A DNA stretch of 64,000 nucleotides, taken from positions 1 through 64,000 of the forward strand of contig JAGIBP010000010.1 of the NCBI GenBank assembly GCA_017744285.1. Direction: 5' to 3'. Below the pieces are notes generated by a model. The model was not told where the DNA came from and made no database searches. It saw only the letters and a program-made list of their open reading frames with translations. The position numbers and the translations under genes are program-made. Below, piece after piece: positions 36,214-46,274 of the stretch. Source of the stretch: Variovorax sp. (GTDB taxonomy: Bacteria; Pseudomonadota; Gammaproteobacteria; Burkholderiales; Burkholderiaceae_C). Numbering within the stretch: position 1 is the stretch's first letter; the number at the start of each line of letters is the position of its first letter.

Positions 36214-39200
36214 ATGTGGTTCACCCGCGTCAGCCTGAAGAATCCCGTCTTCGCGACGATGCTCATGCTCGCCCTGGTGGTGCTCGGTGCGTTCTCGTAC
36301 CAGCGCCTGCAGGTCGACCAGTTCCCCAACATCGACTTCCCGGTGGTGGTGGTCATCACCGAGTACCCCGGCGCCTCGCCCGAGATCGTCGAGAGCGAAG
36401 TCACCAAGAAGGTCGAGGAAGGCGTCAACTCGATCGCCGGCATCAACGCCCTCACCTCGCGCAGCTACGAGGGCCAGTCGGTCGTCATCATCGAGTTCCA
36501 GCTTTACGTGGACGGGCGCAAGGCGGCCGACGACGTGCGCGAGAAGGTCGCCTCGGTGCGCCCGCTCTTCCGCGACGAGGTGAAGGAGCCGCGCGTGCTG
36601 CGCTTCGACCCGGCCTCGCGCGCGGTGTGGTCGGTGGCGGTGCTGCCCGAGGGTGAGAAGGACAAGCAGCCGAGCGCGGTCGAACTGACCAACTGGGCCG
36701 ACCAGGTGCTGAAGAAGCGCCTCGAAAACGTGCGCGGCGTCGGCTCGGTCACGCTGGTCGGCGGCACCAAGCGCGAGATCAACGTCTATCTGAACCCGCA
36801 GGCCATGGAGGCCTTCGGCGTGAGCGCCACGCAGGTGGTCGACGCTGTGCGCAACGAGAACCAGGCGCTGCCCGTGGGTTCGGTGCGCTCGCTCGAGCAG
36901 GACCGCGTGGTGCAGGTCGACGCCCGCATGGAGCGGCCCGAAGACTTCGGCCGCATCATCATCGCCCGCAAGGGCGGCGCGCCGATCCGCGTCGACCAGG
37001 TCGCGACCGTGAAGGACGGCGCGCAGGAGATCGACAGCCTCGCGCTCTACAACGGCGAGCGCACGCTGCTGCTGTCGGTGCAGAAGGCGCAGGACGAGAA
37101 CACCATCCAGGTGGTCGACGGGCTGGTCAAGGCCATCGCCGAGATCCAGCCGCAGCTGCCGCCGGGCGTCAGGCTGCAGCCCATCGGCGACGCCTCGCGG
37201 CCGATCCGCGTCGCGGTCGAGAACGTGCGCCAGACGCTGGTCGAAGGCGCGGTGCTCACCGTGCTGATCGTGTTCCTGTTCCTGAACTCGTGGCGCTCGA
37301 CCGTCATCACCGGGCTGACGCTGCCGATCGCGCTGATCGGCACCTTCTGGTTCATGGCGATGTTCGGCTTCACGATCAACATGGTCACGCTGATGGCGCT
37401 GTCGCTGTGCGTGGGCCTCCTGATCGACGACGCGATCGTGGTGCGCGAGAACATCGTGCGCCACGTGCAGATGGGCAAGGCGCCCTACCAGGCCTCGCTC
37501 GACGGCACGCAGGAGATCGGCCTCGCGGTGCTCGCGACCACGCTCTCGATCGTCGCGGTGTTCCTGCCGATCGGCTTCATGGAAGGCATCATCGGCAAGT
37601 TCTTCCACGAGTTCGGCATCACCATCGTGGCGGCGGTGCTCATTTCGATGTTCGTGAGCTTCACGCTCGATCCGATGATGTCGAGCGTGTGGCACGACCC
37701 GGCGATCGACCGCCACGGCAAGCGCGGCGAGCCCGTCACCGTCTACGACAAGACCATCGGCCGCGTGACCGGCTGGTTCGACCGGGCGACGGAGCGCATG
37801 GCAGAAGGCTACCAGTCCATCCTGCGCTGGTCGCTCGCGCACAAGCTCGCGACCGTGTTCGCGGCCGCGGGCATCTTCGTGGGCAGCATCTTCATGGTGC
37901 CGCTGCTGGGCACCGAGTTCGTGCCGAAGGCGGATTTCTCCGAGACCAACATCAGCTTCTACACGCCGGTCGGCTCCTCGCTCGAAGTGACCGAGGCCAA
38001 GGCGCGGCAGGTGGAGGCCGTGCTGCGCGAGATGCCCGAGGTGCGCTACACGCTCACCACCATCAACACCGGCGACGCCCAGGGCAAGATGTATGCGAGC
38101 GTCTACGTGCGGCTGGTCGACCGCAAGGCGCGCGCGCGCAGCGTCGACCAGATGTCCGCCGTGCTGCGCGAGCGGCTGCGCGCCATTCCGGGCATCACGG
38201 TCACCCACGTGGGGCTGCGCGACTCGGTGGGCGGCAACAAGCAGATCGAGTTCTCGCTGCAGGGCACGGACCTCAAGGAACTGGAACGCCTCACGCAGCA
38301 GGTGCTCGATGCGGTGCGTCCGATCCCGGGCCTGGTCGACCTCGACACCAGCCAGAAGCCGAACAAGCCGATGGTGAGCGTCGTGGTGCGGCGCGACGCC
38401 GCCTCGGACCTGGGCCTGGGCGTGGCGCCGATCGCCGCTTCGCTGCGCACGCTGGTGGCCGGCACCACGGTCGGCAACTGGCGCGCCCCGGACGACCAGA
38501 CCTACGACGTCAACGTGCGGCTCGCGCCCGAGGTGCGCAATTCGCCGGATGACCTGGCGCGGCTGCCCTTCATCAGCACCGCGATGGGCGCGAACGCCGA
38601 CGGATCGAGCCGCATCGTGCGCCTCGCGCAGGTGGCGGAGGTGCGCGAATCGACCGGCCCGAACCAGATCAACCGCCGCGCGCTCTCGCGCGAGGTCGCG
38701 ATCACCGCCAACGTCGACGGCCGCTCGGCCGGCGAGGTCTCGGCCGACATCCGCAAGGCGCTCGCGGACATCGCCTTCCCGCCAGGATATGGCTGGCAGT
38801 TCAGCGGCTCCACCAAGAACATGCAGGAGTCCTTCGGCTACGCGGTCTCGGCGCTGGCGCTCGCGATCATCTTCATCTACATGATCCTGGCGAGCCAGTT
38901 CAAGAGCTTCCTGCAGCCGATGGCGCTCATGACCTCGCTGCCGCTCACGCTGATCGGCGTGGTGCTGGCGCTGCTGGTGTTCGGCTCCACGCTCTCGATG
39001 TTCTCGATCATCGGCGTGGTGATGCTGATGGGCCTGGTGACCAAGAACGCCATCCTGCTGGTGGACTTCGCGATCCGCGCCCGCGAGGGCGGCGTGGACG
39101 CGGCCGGCAACCCGGTGCCCGGACTGCCGCGCGCCGAAGCCCTGCTGCTCGCCGCCCGCGTGCGGCTGCGCCCGATCCTCATGACCACGCTGGCGATGAT

Positions 39201-39444
39201 CTTCGGCATGGTGCCCCTGGCCTTCGCGATGAGCGAGGGCTCCGAGCAGCGCGCCCCGATGGGCCAGGCCGTGATCGGCGGCGTGATCACCTCGTCGCTG
39301 CTGACCCTGGTGGTGGTGCCGGTGGCCTATTGCTACCTGGACGACCTCGCGAACTGGGCGCGCCGCAAGTGGCACCGCCAGCCCAAAGCGTCGCCTGTCA
39401 CGGCGGCGCCGGAACGGGCCTCTAAAATGGAAGGTTTGTCCTGA
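36214..39444 (+). CDS. RND efflux pump permease (AcrB/MdtBC-like, HAE-1)
   Basis: A 1076-residue inner-membrane transporter with 12 transmembrane helices and two large periplasmic loops. TM1 starts right after [19 protein letters not shown]. The proton-relay Asp pair is in [16 protein letters not shown] (TM4), and the matching Lys is in [18 protein letters not shown] (TM10). The N-terminal [13 protein letters not shown] and the EGVNSIAGI loop match the superfamily. The sequence is closer to MdtB/MdtC than to AcrB by the RENI segment. With the adaptor and the TolC-type gene at 40.6 kb it can form a tripartite multidrug pump. The substrate is unknown. Confidence 0.94.
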   Translation: MWFTRVSLKNPVFATMLMLALVVLGAFSYQRLQVDQFPNIDFPVVVVITEYPGASPEIVESEVTKKVEEGVNSIAGINALTSRSYEGQSVVIIEFQLYVDGRKAADDVREKVASVRPLFRDEVKEPRVLRFDPASRAVWSVAVLPEGEKDKQPSAVELTNWADQVLKKRLENVRGVGSVTLVGGTKREINVYLNPQAMEAFGVSATQVVDAVRNENQALPVGSVRSLEQDRVVQVDARMERPEDFGRIIIARKGGAPIRVDQVATVKDGAQEIDSLALYNGERTLLLSVQKAQDENTIQVVDGLVKAIAEIQPQLPPGVRLQPIGDASRPIRVAVENVRQTLVEGAVLTVLIVFLFLNSWRSTVITGLTLPIALIGTFWFMAMFGFTINMVTLMALSLCVGLLIDDAIVVRENIVRHVQMGKAPYQASLDGTQEIGLAVLATTLSIVAVFLPIGFMEGIIGKFFHEFGITIVAAVLISMFVSFTLDPMMSSVWHDPAIDRHGKRGEPVTVYDKTIGRVTGWFDRATERMAEGYQSILRWSLAHKLATVFAAAGIFVGSIFMVPLLGTEFVPKADFSETNISFYTPVGSSLEVTEAKARQVEAVLREMPEVRYTLTTINTGDAQGKMYASVYVRLVDRKARARSVDQMSAVLRERLRAIPGITVTHVGLRDSVGGNKQIEFSLQGTDLKELERLTQQVLDAVRPIPGLVDLDTSQKPNKPMVSVVVRRDAASDLGLGVAPIAASLRTLVAGTTVGNWRAPDDQTYDVNVRLAPEVRNSPDDLARLPFISTAMGANADGSSRIVRLAQVAEVRESTGPNQINRRALSREVAITANVDGRSAGEVSADIRKALADIAFPPGYGWQFSGSTKNMQESFGYAVSALALAIIFIYMILASQFKSFLQPMALMTSLPLTLIGVVLALLVFGSTLSMFSIIGVVMLMGLVTKNAILLVDFAIRAREGGVDAAGNPVPGLPRAEALLLAARVRLRPILMTTLAMIFGMVPLAFAMSEGSEQRAPMGQAVIGGVITSSLLTLVVVPVAYCYLDDLANWARRKWHRQPKASPVTAAPERASKMEGLS

Positions 39445-39464
39445 GTCCGACCTGGGAAAAGCCT

Positions 39465-40151
39465 ATGAACCCGACCCCTGATCTGGAGCGCCTGCGCTTC
39501 AACATGATCGAACAGCAGATCCGCCCCTGGGATGTGCTCGATTTCGACATCCTCGACCTCCTCGCCAGCATCCGCCGCGAAGACTACGTGCCCGCGGCGC
39601 ACCGCGCCCTGGCCTTCTTCGACATGGAGATCCCCCTCGAGGACGTCGCCACGCCCCGCGAGCCCGGCCAGTGCATGCTCTCCCCCAAGGTGGAGGCGCG
39701 CATGCTGCAGGACCTGCACATCCAGAAGCACGAGACCGTGCTCGAGATCGGCACCGGCTCCGGCTTCATGGCCGCCCTGCTCGCCCACCGCGCGGCCCAG
39801 GTGCTGACGCTCGAGATCGACCCCCGCCTGGCCGCCACCGCGGCCGAGAACCTGCGCCGCAACGGCGTGATGAACGTCGAGGTGCGCAACGCCGACGGCG
39901 CGCAGCCGCTCGCGAGCGGGCCGACCTTCGACGTGATCGTCCTGAGCGGCTCGGTCGCGCGCATCCCGCAGGGCCTGCTCGGGTCGCTGAAGATGGGCGG
40001 GCGGCTGGCCGCGATCGTCGGCGACGAACCGATGATGCGTGCCAACTTCGTCACGCGCGTGGCCGAAGGCAAGTGGGAAACCACGCAGCCCTGGGATACC
40101 GTCGCGCCGCGCCTCTTGAATTTCCCCGTCCCCTCGCGCTTCAATTTCTGA
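39465..40151 (+). CDS. Protein-L-isoaspartate O-methyltransferase-like methyltransferase
   Basis: A 228-residue class I SAM-dependent methyltransferase of the PCMT type. N-terminal FNMIEQQIRPWDVLD and RREDYVP correspond to the substrate part. The SAM motif I is VLEIGTGSGFMAALL, followed by EIDPRLAATA, and post-motif GPTFDVIVLSGSVARIP replaces the usual YDAI. It may repair isoaspartyl residues, but divergent members near TolC genes have unproven activity. It sits 20 bp after the RND gene and 13 bp before the rhodanese gene. Confidence 0.82.
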   Translation: MNPTPDLERLRFNMIEQQIRPWDVLDFDILDLLASIRREDYVPAAHRALAFFDMEIPLEDVATPREPGQCMLSPKVEARMLQDLHIQKHETVLEIGTGSGFMAALLAHRAAQVLTLEIDPRLAATAAENLRRNGVMNVEVRNADGAQPLASGPTFDVIVLSGSVARIPQGLLGSLKMGGRLAAIVGDEPMMRANFVTRVAEGKWETTQPWDTVAPRLLNFPVPSRFNF

Positions 40152-40164
40152 CCCGCCGACTTTC

Positions 40165-40500
40165 ATGATCGATCAAATCCGCCCGGCCGACGTCGCCGAC
40201 TGGTTCGCCCGGAACCCGAATGCAGCGCCGGTCGTCCTGGACGTGCGTGAACCCTGGGAACTGCAAACCGCCAGCGTCGTCCCGAAGGGCTTCACGCTGG
40301 CGACGATTCCCATGAACGAGATCCCGGCGCGCGTCTCCGAACTCCGGGCGGACCAGCGCATCGCCTGCCTGTGCCATCACGGGGGGCGCAGCCAGCGCGT
40401 GGCGGCGTTCCTGGCCCAGAGCGGCTTCGCCGAGGTGGCGAACATCGCCGGCGGAATCGATGCGTGGGCCGGGCTCGATCCCTCGATCCCGAGATATTGA
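40165..40500 (+). CDS. Rhodanese-like sulfurtransferase
   Basis: A 111-residue single rhodanese domain. The active-site loop is IACLCHHGGRSQRVA, with catalytic Cys70 in a CxxGGRS-type loop, and the substrate-entry WELQTAS and final IDAWAGLDPSIPRY are typical GlpE/PspE-like features. It may transfer sulfur from a persulfide; its partner is unknown. Many betaproteobacteria carry this methyltransferase-rhodanese-tolC gene order (family knowledge). Confidence 0.88.
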   Translation: MIDQIRPADVADWFARNPNAAPVVLDVREPWELQTASVVPKGFTLATIPMNEIPARVSELRADQRIACLCHHGGRSQRVAAFLAQSGFAEVANIAGGIDAWAGLDPSIPRY

Positions 40501-40618
40501 CTGCTTCCCTGGCCGCCTCGCGCAGCGGCGCGGCGGACCGGGCCGCCCCGCGCGGCGCCGCGTCGAAAACCGCTGTTGACTGAACCTCGTACGCCACCGA
40601 TCACTTCAAGGACGCTTC

Positions 40619-42148
40619 ATGCCCGTTCCCAGGCCTCTCCCTCTCTCGGCAGCACTCGCGGCGGTCTTCGCCACGGCGCTCGCGCTGCCGGCTCATGGCC
40701 AGAGCCTGATCGAACTGTATGAATCCGCCAGGAGCTACGACGCGACCTACCAGGGCGCCCGGGCGCAGTACGACGCCAGCCTCGCGCGCGCGGCCCAGGC
40801 CAAGGCGGGCATCCTGCCGCAGGTGGGCTTGAGCGCGAGCGCCACCTCCGTCGAGCAGGAGCTTTCGACCGATGCCCTGAGCGCCCGCCGCGGGCTGCCG
40901 TCGCAGCAGGCCGGGATCAACGCGACGCAGCCGCTGTACCGCCCCGCGAACTGGGCCGCCTACGAGCAGAGCAAGCGGCAGGTCGACATCGCGCAGGCGA
41001 CCCTCACGGTCGCCGAGCAGGACCTGATCGTGCGCGTGAGCCAGGCCTATTTCGACGTGCTGTCGAGCCAGGACACGCTCGCGCTGGTGCGGGCCCAGAA
41101 GGCCGCGGTCGCCGAGCAGCTCGCCTCGGCCAAGCGCAACTTCGAGGTCGGCACCGCCACCATCACCGACCAGCGCGAAGCGCAGGCCCGCTACGACCTC
41201 GTCGTCGCGCAGGAAATCGCCGCCGAGAACGACCTGCAGGTCAAGAAGATCGCGCTCGACCAGCTCGTCGGCCGGCCGGGCAGCGACCCGACCCCGCTGG
41301 CCGCGCCGGTGGTGCTGCCGACGCTGCCCGCGGACATGGAAAGCTGGGTGACGCAGGCCGATGCCGTGCATCCGGCCATCACCCAGGCGCGCCTGGGCGT
41401 CGAGGTCGCCACGCTCGAAGTCGACAAGGCGCGCGCGGGCCACAAGCCCACGCTCGACGCGCAGCTCGGCTACAACGCCACCAACAACCCGCAGGGCACC
41501 ACCACCAGCACCAGCACCGGCCGCGTGAACGTGCGCGCCGCCAGCATCGGCGTGGTGTTCAACCTGCCGCTGTTCGCGGGCTTCGCGACCGAGAACCGCA
41601 TCAAGGAAACGCTGGCGCTCGAAGAACAATCGCGCCAGACGCTCGAATCCACCCGGCGCAGCGTGACGCAGGCCACGCGCGCGGCCTTCCTCGGCCTGGT
41701 GTCGGGCGCCGGGCAGGTCAAGGCGCTGGAAGCGGCCGAGGCCTCCAGCCAGAGCGCCCTCGACGCCAACCGCCTGGGCTACCAGGTGGGCGTGCGCATC
41801 AACATCGACGTGCTCAACTCGCAGAGCCAGCTCTTCCAGACCAAGCGCGACCTCGCCGTGGCCCGCTACAACGTGCTGGTGGGCAATCTCAAGCTGCGCC
41901 AGGCCAACGGCACGCTGAGCCCGGACGACCTGCAGACGGTGAACAACACGCTGGCCACCAACGGCCGCGCGAGCGTCGACAGCGCGGCGTCGCCCGATCA
42001 GCCTTCGGCGGCCACGCAGAGCCCGGTCCCGGTGCCGCCCACCCCGGGGCCGATGGTGCCGCCCCCGGTCCACGCGCCCGTGAACCCGCAGGCGCCCCTG
42101 CAGGTGCCCCCTCCCCCGCCGACGATCGCGCCGCCGCCGACCCGGTAG
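40619..42148 (+). CDS. TolC-family outer-membrane efflux channel
   Basis: A 509-residue outer-membrane factor. A signal peptide (about 27 residues, cleavage near LPAHG/QSL) precedes two OEP repeats with heptad-rich helices (ALARAAQAKAGILPQVGLSAS; ANRLGYQVGVRINIDVLNSQSQ). VGVRINIDVLNSQ is typical of the TolC second repeat. An unusual tail of about 50 residues after SPDDLQTVNN is Pro/Val-rich (MVPPPVHAPVNPQAP). AAGGA lies 8 nt before the ATG and a weak TTGACT box lies 40 bp upstream. It probably completes the RND pump encoded upstream. Confidence 0.92.
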   Translation: MPVPRPLPLSAALAAVFATALALPAHGQSLIELYESARSYDATYQGARAQYDASLARAAQAKAGILPQVGLSASATSVEQELSTDALSARRGLPSQQAGINATQPLYRPANWAAYEQSKRQVDIAQATLTVAEQDLIVRVSQAYFDVLSSQDTLALVRAQKAAVAEQLASAKRNFEVGTATITDQREAQARYDLVVAQEIAAENDLQVKKIALDQLVGRPGSDPTPLAAPVVLPTLPADMESWVTQADAVHPAITQARLGVEVATLEVDKARAGHKPTLDAQLGYNATNNPQGTTTSTSTGRVNVRAASIGVVFNLPLFAGFATENRIKETLALEEQSRQTLESTRRSVTQATRAAFLGLVSGAGQVKALEAAEASSQSALDANRLGYQVGVRINIDVLNSQSQLFQTKRDLAVARYNVLVGNLKLRQANGTLSPDDLQTVNNTLATNGRASVDSAASPDQPSAATQSPVPVPPTPGPMVPPPVHAPVNPQAPLQVPPPPPTIAPPPTR

Positions 42149-42160
42149 CTGTCGGGGCCA

Positions 42161-42180
42161 GGGGCCTGCTGTCAGGCCCT
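42161..42180 (+). terminator. Hairpin after the TolC-type gene
   Basis: GGGCCTG (42162-42168) pairs perfectly with CAGGCCC (42173-42179) around a CTGT loop, and the base outside can extend it by a G-U pair. It lies 13 bp after the stop. It is followed by TAGCTTCG rather than a T-run, so termination strength is uncertain. Confidence 0.42.
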
Positions 42181-42269
42181 AGCTTCGCGCGCCGATCCGA
42201 AGCAGAATATTCCTCATCCGTTTCCTGACGGTTCTTACAAATCGCCGGACTGCCTGAAAGGGGTTCACC

Positions 42270-43364
42270 ATGCGTCGACCATCGAGGCGTGAGGGGAATG
42301 GGCTGGGGGGGATGCTGGACCGACCCATGTTGCCGAGGGCCCTGGTGGCCCTGTTGTGCGCCAGCGGCGGCGCCGCGTTCGCGCAGTGTGCGCCCGCGTC
42401 GGCCGGCACGACGAGCCTGTGCGCGCCGGTGGGTCCGGCGGCGGACACCCGGGTCAAGGGCCAGCGCACATCGGGCATTCAGTTCGTCCACTCGCTGGAC
42501 GAGCGCTGGGGCGGTGGCGACGCCTCGCGTGCCGTGGCCCCGGGGGATTCCGGCGGCGCAGGCACGCAGCCGCTCACGCTGCGCGTGGCCGGCCAGGGCA
42601 TCGGCACCGCAGTCGGCAATGGCGCGCTGCAGACCGACACCCGCACGGGCACGGCGCGCTTTGGCGGCGACACGAGCCAGTGGTCGCTCTTCAGCGGCAC
42701 GGGCAAGCTGCACCTGGGCTCGATGGCAGGCTACGACGGGAACCGGTCCGATCCCGGCACGCCGGGCGGCGGCAGCGCCGGCCTCTACGGCACCTGGTAC
42801 CAGGATGACCGCAGCCGGCTGGGTTGGTATACCGACGTCTACGGCCAGTTCGCGTGGCTCGACAACAACAACGATGCGCCGTGGGTCAACCGCTCGAACT
42901 ACGCCTCGAATGCCGGCATGGCCTCGGCCGAGGCCGGCTATTCGCTGCAGCTGGGCGACACGAGCCCCTGGACGGTCCGCCCGCAGGGCCAGCTGATCTA
43001 CCTGCGCAGCAACAACTACAACCTCGCGGACACCGACTTCACGACCATCGACGGCATGCGCCGCAACGGCTGGATGTCGCGGCTCGGCGTGCGGGTGCAG
43101 CCCCCGGGCTTCCAGACCTGGGGCCTGAAGATGCGGCCGTATGCCGCACTGAACTGGTGGCACGACGAGTTGAACAGCGAGGTCGTCGCACCGCAGTACA
43201 CGACGACCAGCGCGCTCGCGCCGAGCAATCGCTACGAGCTCAAGACGGGCCTCAACGTCGACGTCGCGCCGGGCATGGCGGCCTGGGGCGATCTGGGGCT
43301 GCAGTGGGGCCAGCAGTCCTACCAGGCGTGGACCCTGCGCGCCGGCATGCGCTACGCCTGGTGA
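42270..43364 (+). CDS. Stand-alone autotransporter beta-domain protein
   Basis: A 364-residue protein that is mostly an autotransporter-type 12-strand beta-barrel (aromatic/charged strands such as GLYGTWYQDDRSRLGWYTDV and LGVRVQPPGFQTWGLK). It ends in AGMRYAW, the C-terminal aromatic residue needed for BAM recognition. A signal-like hydrophobic region lies at about residues 20-40 (MLPRALVALLCASGGAAFA) with extra N-terminal residues. The passenger is nearly absent (only about 90 residues precede the barrel). It has AAAGGGG 9 nt before the first ATG. The role is unknown; a passenger-less porin-like use is possible. Confidence 0.8.
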   Translation: MRRPSRREGNGLGGMLDRPMLPRALVALLCASGGAAFAQCAPASAGTTSLCAPVGPAADTRVKGQRTSGIQFVHSLDERWGGGDASRAVAPGDSGGAGTQPLTLRVAGQGIGTAVGNGALQTDTRTGTARFGGDTSQWSLFSGTGKLHLGSMAGYDGNRSDPGTPGGGSAGLYGTWYQDDRSRLGWYTDVYGQFAWLDNNNDAPWVNRSNYASNAGMASAEAGYSLQLGDTSPWTVRPQGQLIYLRSNNYNLADTDFTTIDGMRRNGWMSRLGVRVQPPGFQTWGLKMRPYAALNWWHDELNSEVVAPQYTTTSALAPSNRYELKTGLNVDVAPGMAAWGDLGLQWGQQSYQAWTLRAGMRYAW

Positions 43365-43387
43365 ATCCGCGCCCGCGCCTCGCGGCG

Positions 43388-44761
43388 CTACTGGAGCGTG
43401 GGCTCGGTGCGCTCTTCGGACGGCGGCGGTGGCGGCACGGCTTCCTCGGCGACGGCCGCGCGCTCCGCGATGGCGAGCACGGCCGCGGCGGTTCGTTCCG
43501 CGGCGCCCCGGTTCGATGACGCGAACGCCAGCGCCGCCTGCGCCATGGCCTCGCGCCGCTCGGACTTCTCGACCAGCTTGAGCGCGGCCGTCACCGCGTG
43601 CTCCATGTCGGGCACGCGCATCGAGGCGCCGGCCGCCAGCGAGAGCTCGGCCGCTTCCGCGAAGTTGAAGGTCGACGGGCCCATGACCACCGGACAGCCG
43701 CAGGCGGCCGCCTCGATCAGGTTCTGCCCGCCCAGCGGCTCGAAGCTGCCGCCGAGCAGCGCCACGTCGGCCAGCCCGTAATAGAGCGCCATCTCGCCGA
43801 GCGAGTCGCCCAGCCAGATCTCGCCCTCGGTCGGCGCGCCTGCCGCGCTGCGCCGCGCGACCGCGAAGCCGTTCGCCTCGACCAGCGCCGCCACCTCGTC
43901 GAAGCGCTGGGGATGGCGCGGCACGATCATCCATTGCACGTCGTGCACCCGCTTGACGATCGACTGCACGCCTTCGCGCTCCGGGGGCACCGGAGCGAGC
44001 GCGCCGAAGCGCTTGAGCACGTCGAGCAGCTGCTGCTCCTCGCCGTCGCGCGAACTCGCGAAGACGATCACCGGGCGCGGCAACTGTCCGCGCAGCCGGC
44101 CCGCGGCGGCAAGCTGCCGGGCGTCGGGCGTGGCGTCGAACTTGAGGTTGCCGAAGATGCCGGAGACCTTGGCGCCGAGCGACACCAGCCGGTGCGAATC
44201 CGCCTCCGTTTGCGCCCAGACCGCCGCCAGCGACGAATACGCCGGCCGCGCGAGCCAGGCCAGGCGCTCGGCGCCCGCCAGCGATTTCTCGTTGAGCCGC
44301 GCGTTGGCCAGCACCAGCGGGATGCCGCGCTCGGCGCAGGCGGCCGTCATTTCGGGCCAGACCTCGGTTTCCATCAGCACGCCGATGCGGGGCCTGAACC
44401 GGTCGAGGAAGCGCGCCACCGGCTCCGGCGCGTCCCAGGGCTGCCACACCTGCAGGTCGCCGGGCTCGAGCAGCTTGGCGCCCTCCTCCCGGCCGGTGGC
44501 GGTGCCGTTGGTCAGGAGGATCGGGATGCCCGGCATCTGCCGGCGCAGTTCGGCGATCAGGATGCCGGCCGCGCGGGCCTCCCCCAGCGACACGGCATGG
44601 ATCCAGCACCAGCCGGTGCCGACGGCGGCTTCGTCATAGTGACCGAAGCGCTCCTCGACGGCGTGTGCATAGCCGGGCTCGGCCACGGCGCGGCGCCGCA
44701 GCTTGCGGCGCACCAGCGGCTTGGCCATCGTCGTGAAAGCGCCGTACAGGCGCAGCAACAT
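43388..44761 (-). CDS. waaA: 3-deoxy-D-manno-octulosonic acid (Kdo) transferase
   Basis: A 457-residue inner-membrane-associated glycosyltransferase that adds Kdo to lipid A. It starts with an anchor-like MLLRLYGAF segment. The catalytic Glu lies in WIHAVSLGEARAAG, followed by VLMETEVWPEM, FGNLKFDATP and the donor-site GGSFEPLGGQNLIEAAACG. The length slightly exceeds E. coli WaaA because of a Pro/Glu-rich C-terminal tail. It lies 20 bp downstream of the phosphohexomutase gene. Adjacent ED and mutase genes would provide sugar phosphates but there is no direct link. Confidence 0.94.
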   Translation of the reverse strand: MLLRLYGAFTTMAKPLVRRKLRRRAVAEPGYAHAVEERFGHYDEAAVGTGWCWIHAVSLGEARAAGILIAELRRQMPGIPILLTNGTATGREEGAKLLEPGDLQVWQPWDAPEPVARFLDRFRPRIGVLMETEVWPEMTAACAERGIPLVLANARLNEKSLAGAERLAWLARPAYSSLAAVWAQTEADSHRLVSLGAKVSGIFGNLKFDATPDARQLAAAGRLRGQLPRPVIVFASSRDGEEQQLLDVLKRFGALAPVPPEREGVQSIVKRVHDVQWMIVPRHPQRFDEVAALVEANGFAVARRSAAGAPTEGEIWLGDSLGEMALYYGLADVALLGGSFEPLGGQNLIEAAACGCPVVMGPSTFNFAEAAELSLAAGASMRVPDMEHAVTAALKLVEKSERREAMAQAALAFASSNRGAAERTAAAVLAIAERAAVAEEAVPPPPPSEERTEPTLQ

Positions 44762-44781
44762 CGAACGCACGCTCGATGGAC

Positions 44782-46164
44782 TCAGTGAGCGGCCTCGGCG
44801 AACGTGGCGTCCGGCTTCACGCGCTTGAGCCGCGCCAGCATCTCGTGCTCGATGCGCTCCAGCGCGGCCTGCGTCTGCCCTTCGAAGCGCAGCACCAGCA
44901 CCGGCGTGGTGTTGGAGGCGCGGATCAGCCCGAAGCCATCGGGCCAGTCCACGCGAAGGCCGTCGATGGTCGACACCTTGGCGGGCGCGTCGAACTTCGC
45001 CTCGGCGACGAGCCGGTCCACGATCGCATGCGGTTCGCCTTCGGCGCACTTCACGTTGAGCTCGGGCGTCGAGAAGCTGGTCGGCAGGGCATTGAGCACA
45101 TCGCTCGCGTTCGGGCTCCGGCTCAGGATCTCGAGCAGGCGGCAGCCGGCGTAGGTGCCGTCGTCGAAGCCGAACCAGCGCTCCTTGAAGAAGATGTGGC
45201 CGCTCATCTCGCCGCCGAGCGGGGAGTCGATCTCCTTCATCTTGGCCTTGATGAGCGAGTGGCCGGTCTTGTAGATCAGCGGCTTGCCGCCCGCCGCCTC
45301 GATGGCCGGCGCCAGGCGCTGCGAGCACTTGACGTCGTAGACGATCGTCGCGCCCGGCACGCGCGAAAGCACGTCCTGCGCGAACAGCACCATCTGGCGA
45401 TCCGGAAAGATGTTGTTGCCGTCCTTGGTGACGATGCCCAGGCGGTCGCCGTCGCCGTCGAAGGCCAGGCCCAGTTCGGCATCGCCCGCCTTGAGCGCCG
45501 CGATCAGGTCGCGCAGGTTCTCGGGCTTGCTGGGATCGGGGTGGTGATTGGGAAAGTCGCCGTCGACCTCGCTGAACAGCTCGGTCACCTCGCAGCCGAT
45601 GGCGCGCAGGATGGCCGGCGCCGACGCGCCCGCGATGCCGTTGCCCGAGTCGACCACGATCTTCAGCGGCCGCGCGAGCTTGATGTCGCCCGTGATGCGC
45701 TGCGTGTAGGCCTCCTGGATGTCGACCTGGCGCACGCTGCCGCCCGGGACGAGCACGGCGCTGCCGGCTTCCATCACGCGGCGCAGGTTCTGGATCTCCT
45801 CGCCGTAGATCGCGCGGCCGGCGAGCACCATCTTGAAGCCGTTGTAATCCTTCGGGTTGTGGCTGCCGGTGACCTGGATGCCGCTGGTGCACAGCGTGTG
45901 CGCCGCGAAGTAGAGCATCGGCGTGGTGACCGCGCCGACGTCGATCACCTCGACGCCCGCGGCGACCAGCCCCTTGATGAGGGCCTGGGACAGCGAAGGG
46001 CCCGAGAGCCGCCCGTCGCGGCCGACCGCCACCGCCTTCTCGCCCGCGGCGCGCGCCGCGCTCCCGAAGGCCTTGCCGAGCGCCTCGGCGACATCGGGGT
46101 TCAGCGTGGACGGCACCACGCCACGGATGTCGTAGGCCTTGAAGATCGATGCGCTGAGCTGCAT
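44782..46164 (-). CDS. Phosphomannomutase/phosphoglucomutase
   Basis: A 460-residue alpha-D-phosphohexomutase (AlgC/ManB type). The phosphoserine loop is VTGSHNPKDYNGFK, the metal loop AFDGDGDRLGIV, the sugar-binding loop GGEMSGHIFFKE, and the phosphate-binding loop near the C-terminus RASNTTPVLVLRFEG. It interconverts hexose 1- and 6-phosphates for LPS, exopolysaccharide or nucleotide sugars. ATG 46162-46164 (MQLSASIFKAYDIRG) is the family start. It precedes waaA by 20 bp and is divergent from the Ada-AlkA gene. Confidence 0.95.
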   Translation of the reverse strand: MQLSASIFKAYDIRGVVPSTLNPDVAEALGKAFGSAARAAGEKAVAVGRDGRLSGPSLSQALIKGLVAAGVEVIDVGAVTTPMLYFAAHTLCTSGIQVTGSHNPKDYNGFKMVLAGRAIYGEEIQNLRRVMEAGSAVLVPGGSVRQVDIQEAYTQRITGDIKLARPLKIVVDSGNGIAGASAPAILRAIGCEVTELFSEVDGDFPNHHPDPSKPENLRDLIAALKAGDAELGLAFDGDGDRLGIVTKDGNNIFPDRQMVLFAQDVLSRVPGATIVYDVKCSQRLAPAIEAAGGKPLIYKTGHSLIKAKMKEIDSPLGGEMSGHIFFKERWFGFDDGTYAGCRLLEILSRSPNASDVLNALPTSFSTPELNVKCAEGEPHAIVDRLVAEAKFDAPAKVSTIDGLRVDWPDGFGLIRASNTTPVLVLRFEGQTQAALERIEHEMLARLKRVKPDATFAEAAH

Positions 46165-46274
46165 GAGAGCTACCCCTGTCGTTTCAAAAATGAGGACGAT
46201 TGTAGGCATGCCCTTCCGGGGCCAGATGTCCGAAAACGGCTACTCTTGACGCAGGCCCACCGTATCATTTCCGC

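Noticed and set aside
35581..39375. A very long open frame (about 1260 codons) on the minus strand opposite the RND genes
   Set aside because: It is the mirror of GC-rich third-position bias in the RND permease and adaptor genes; its translation is Arg/His/Ala-rich without domains.
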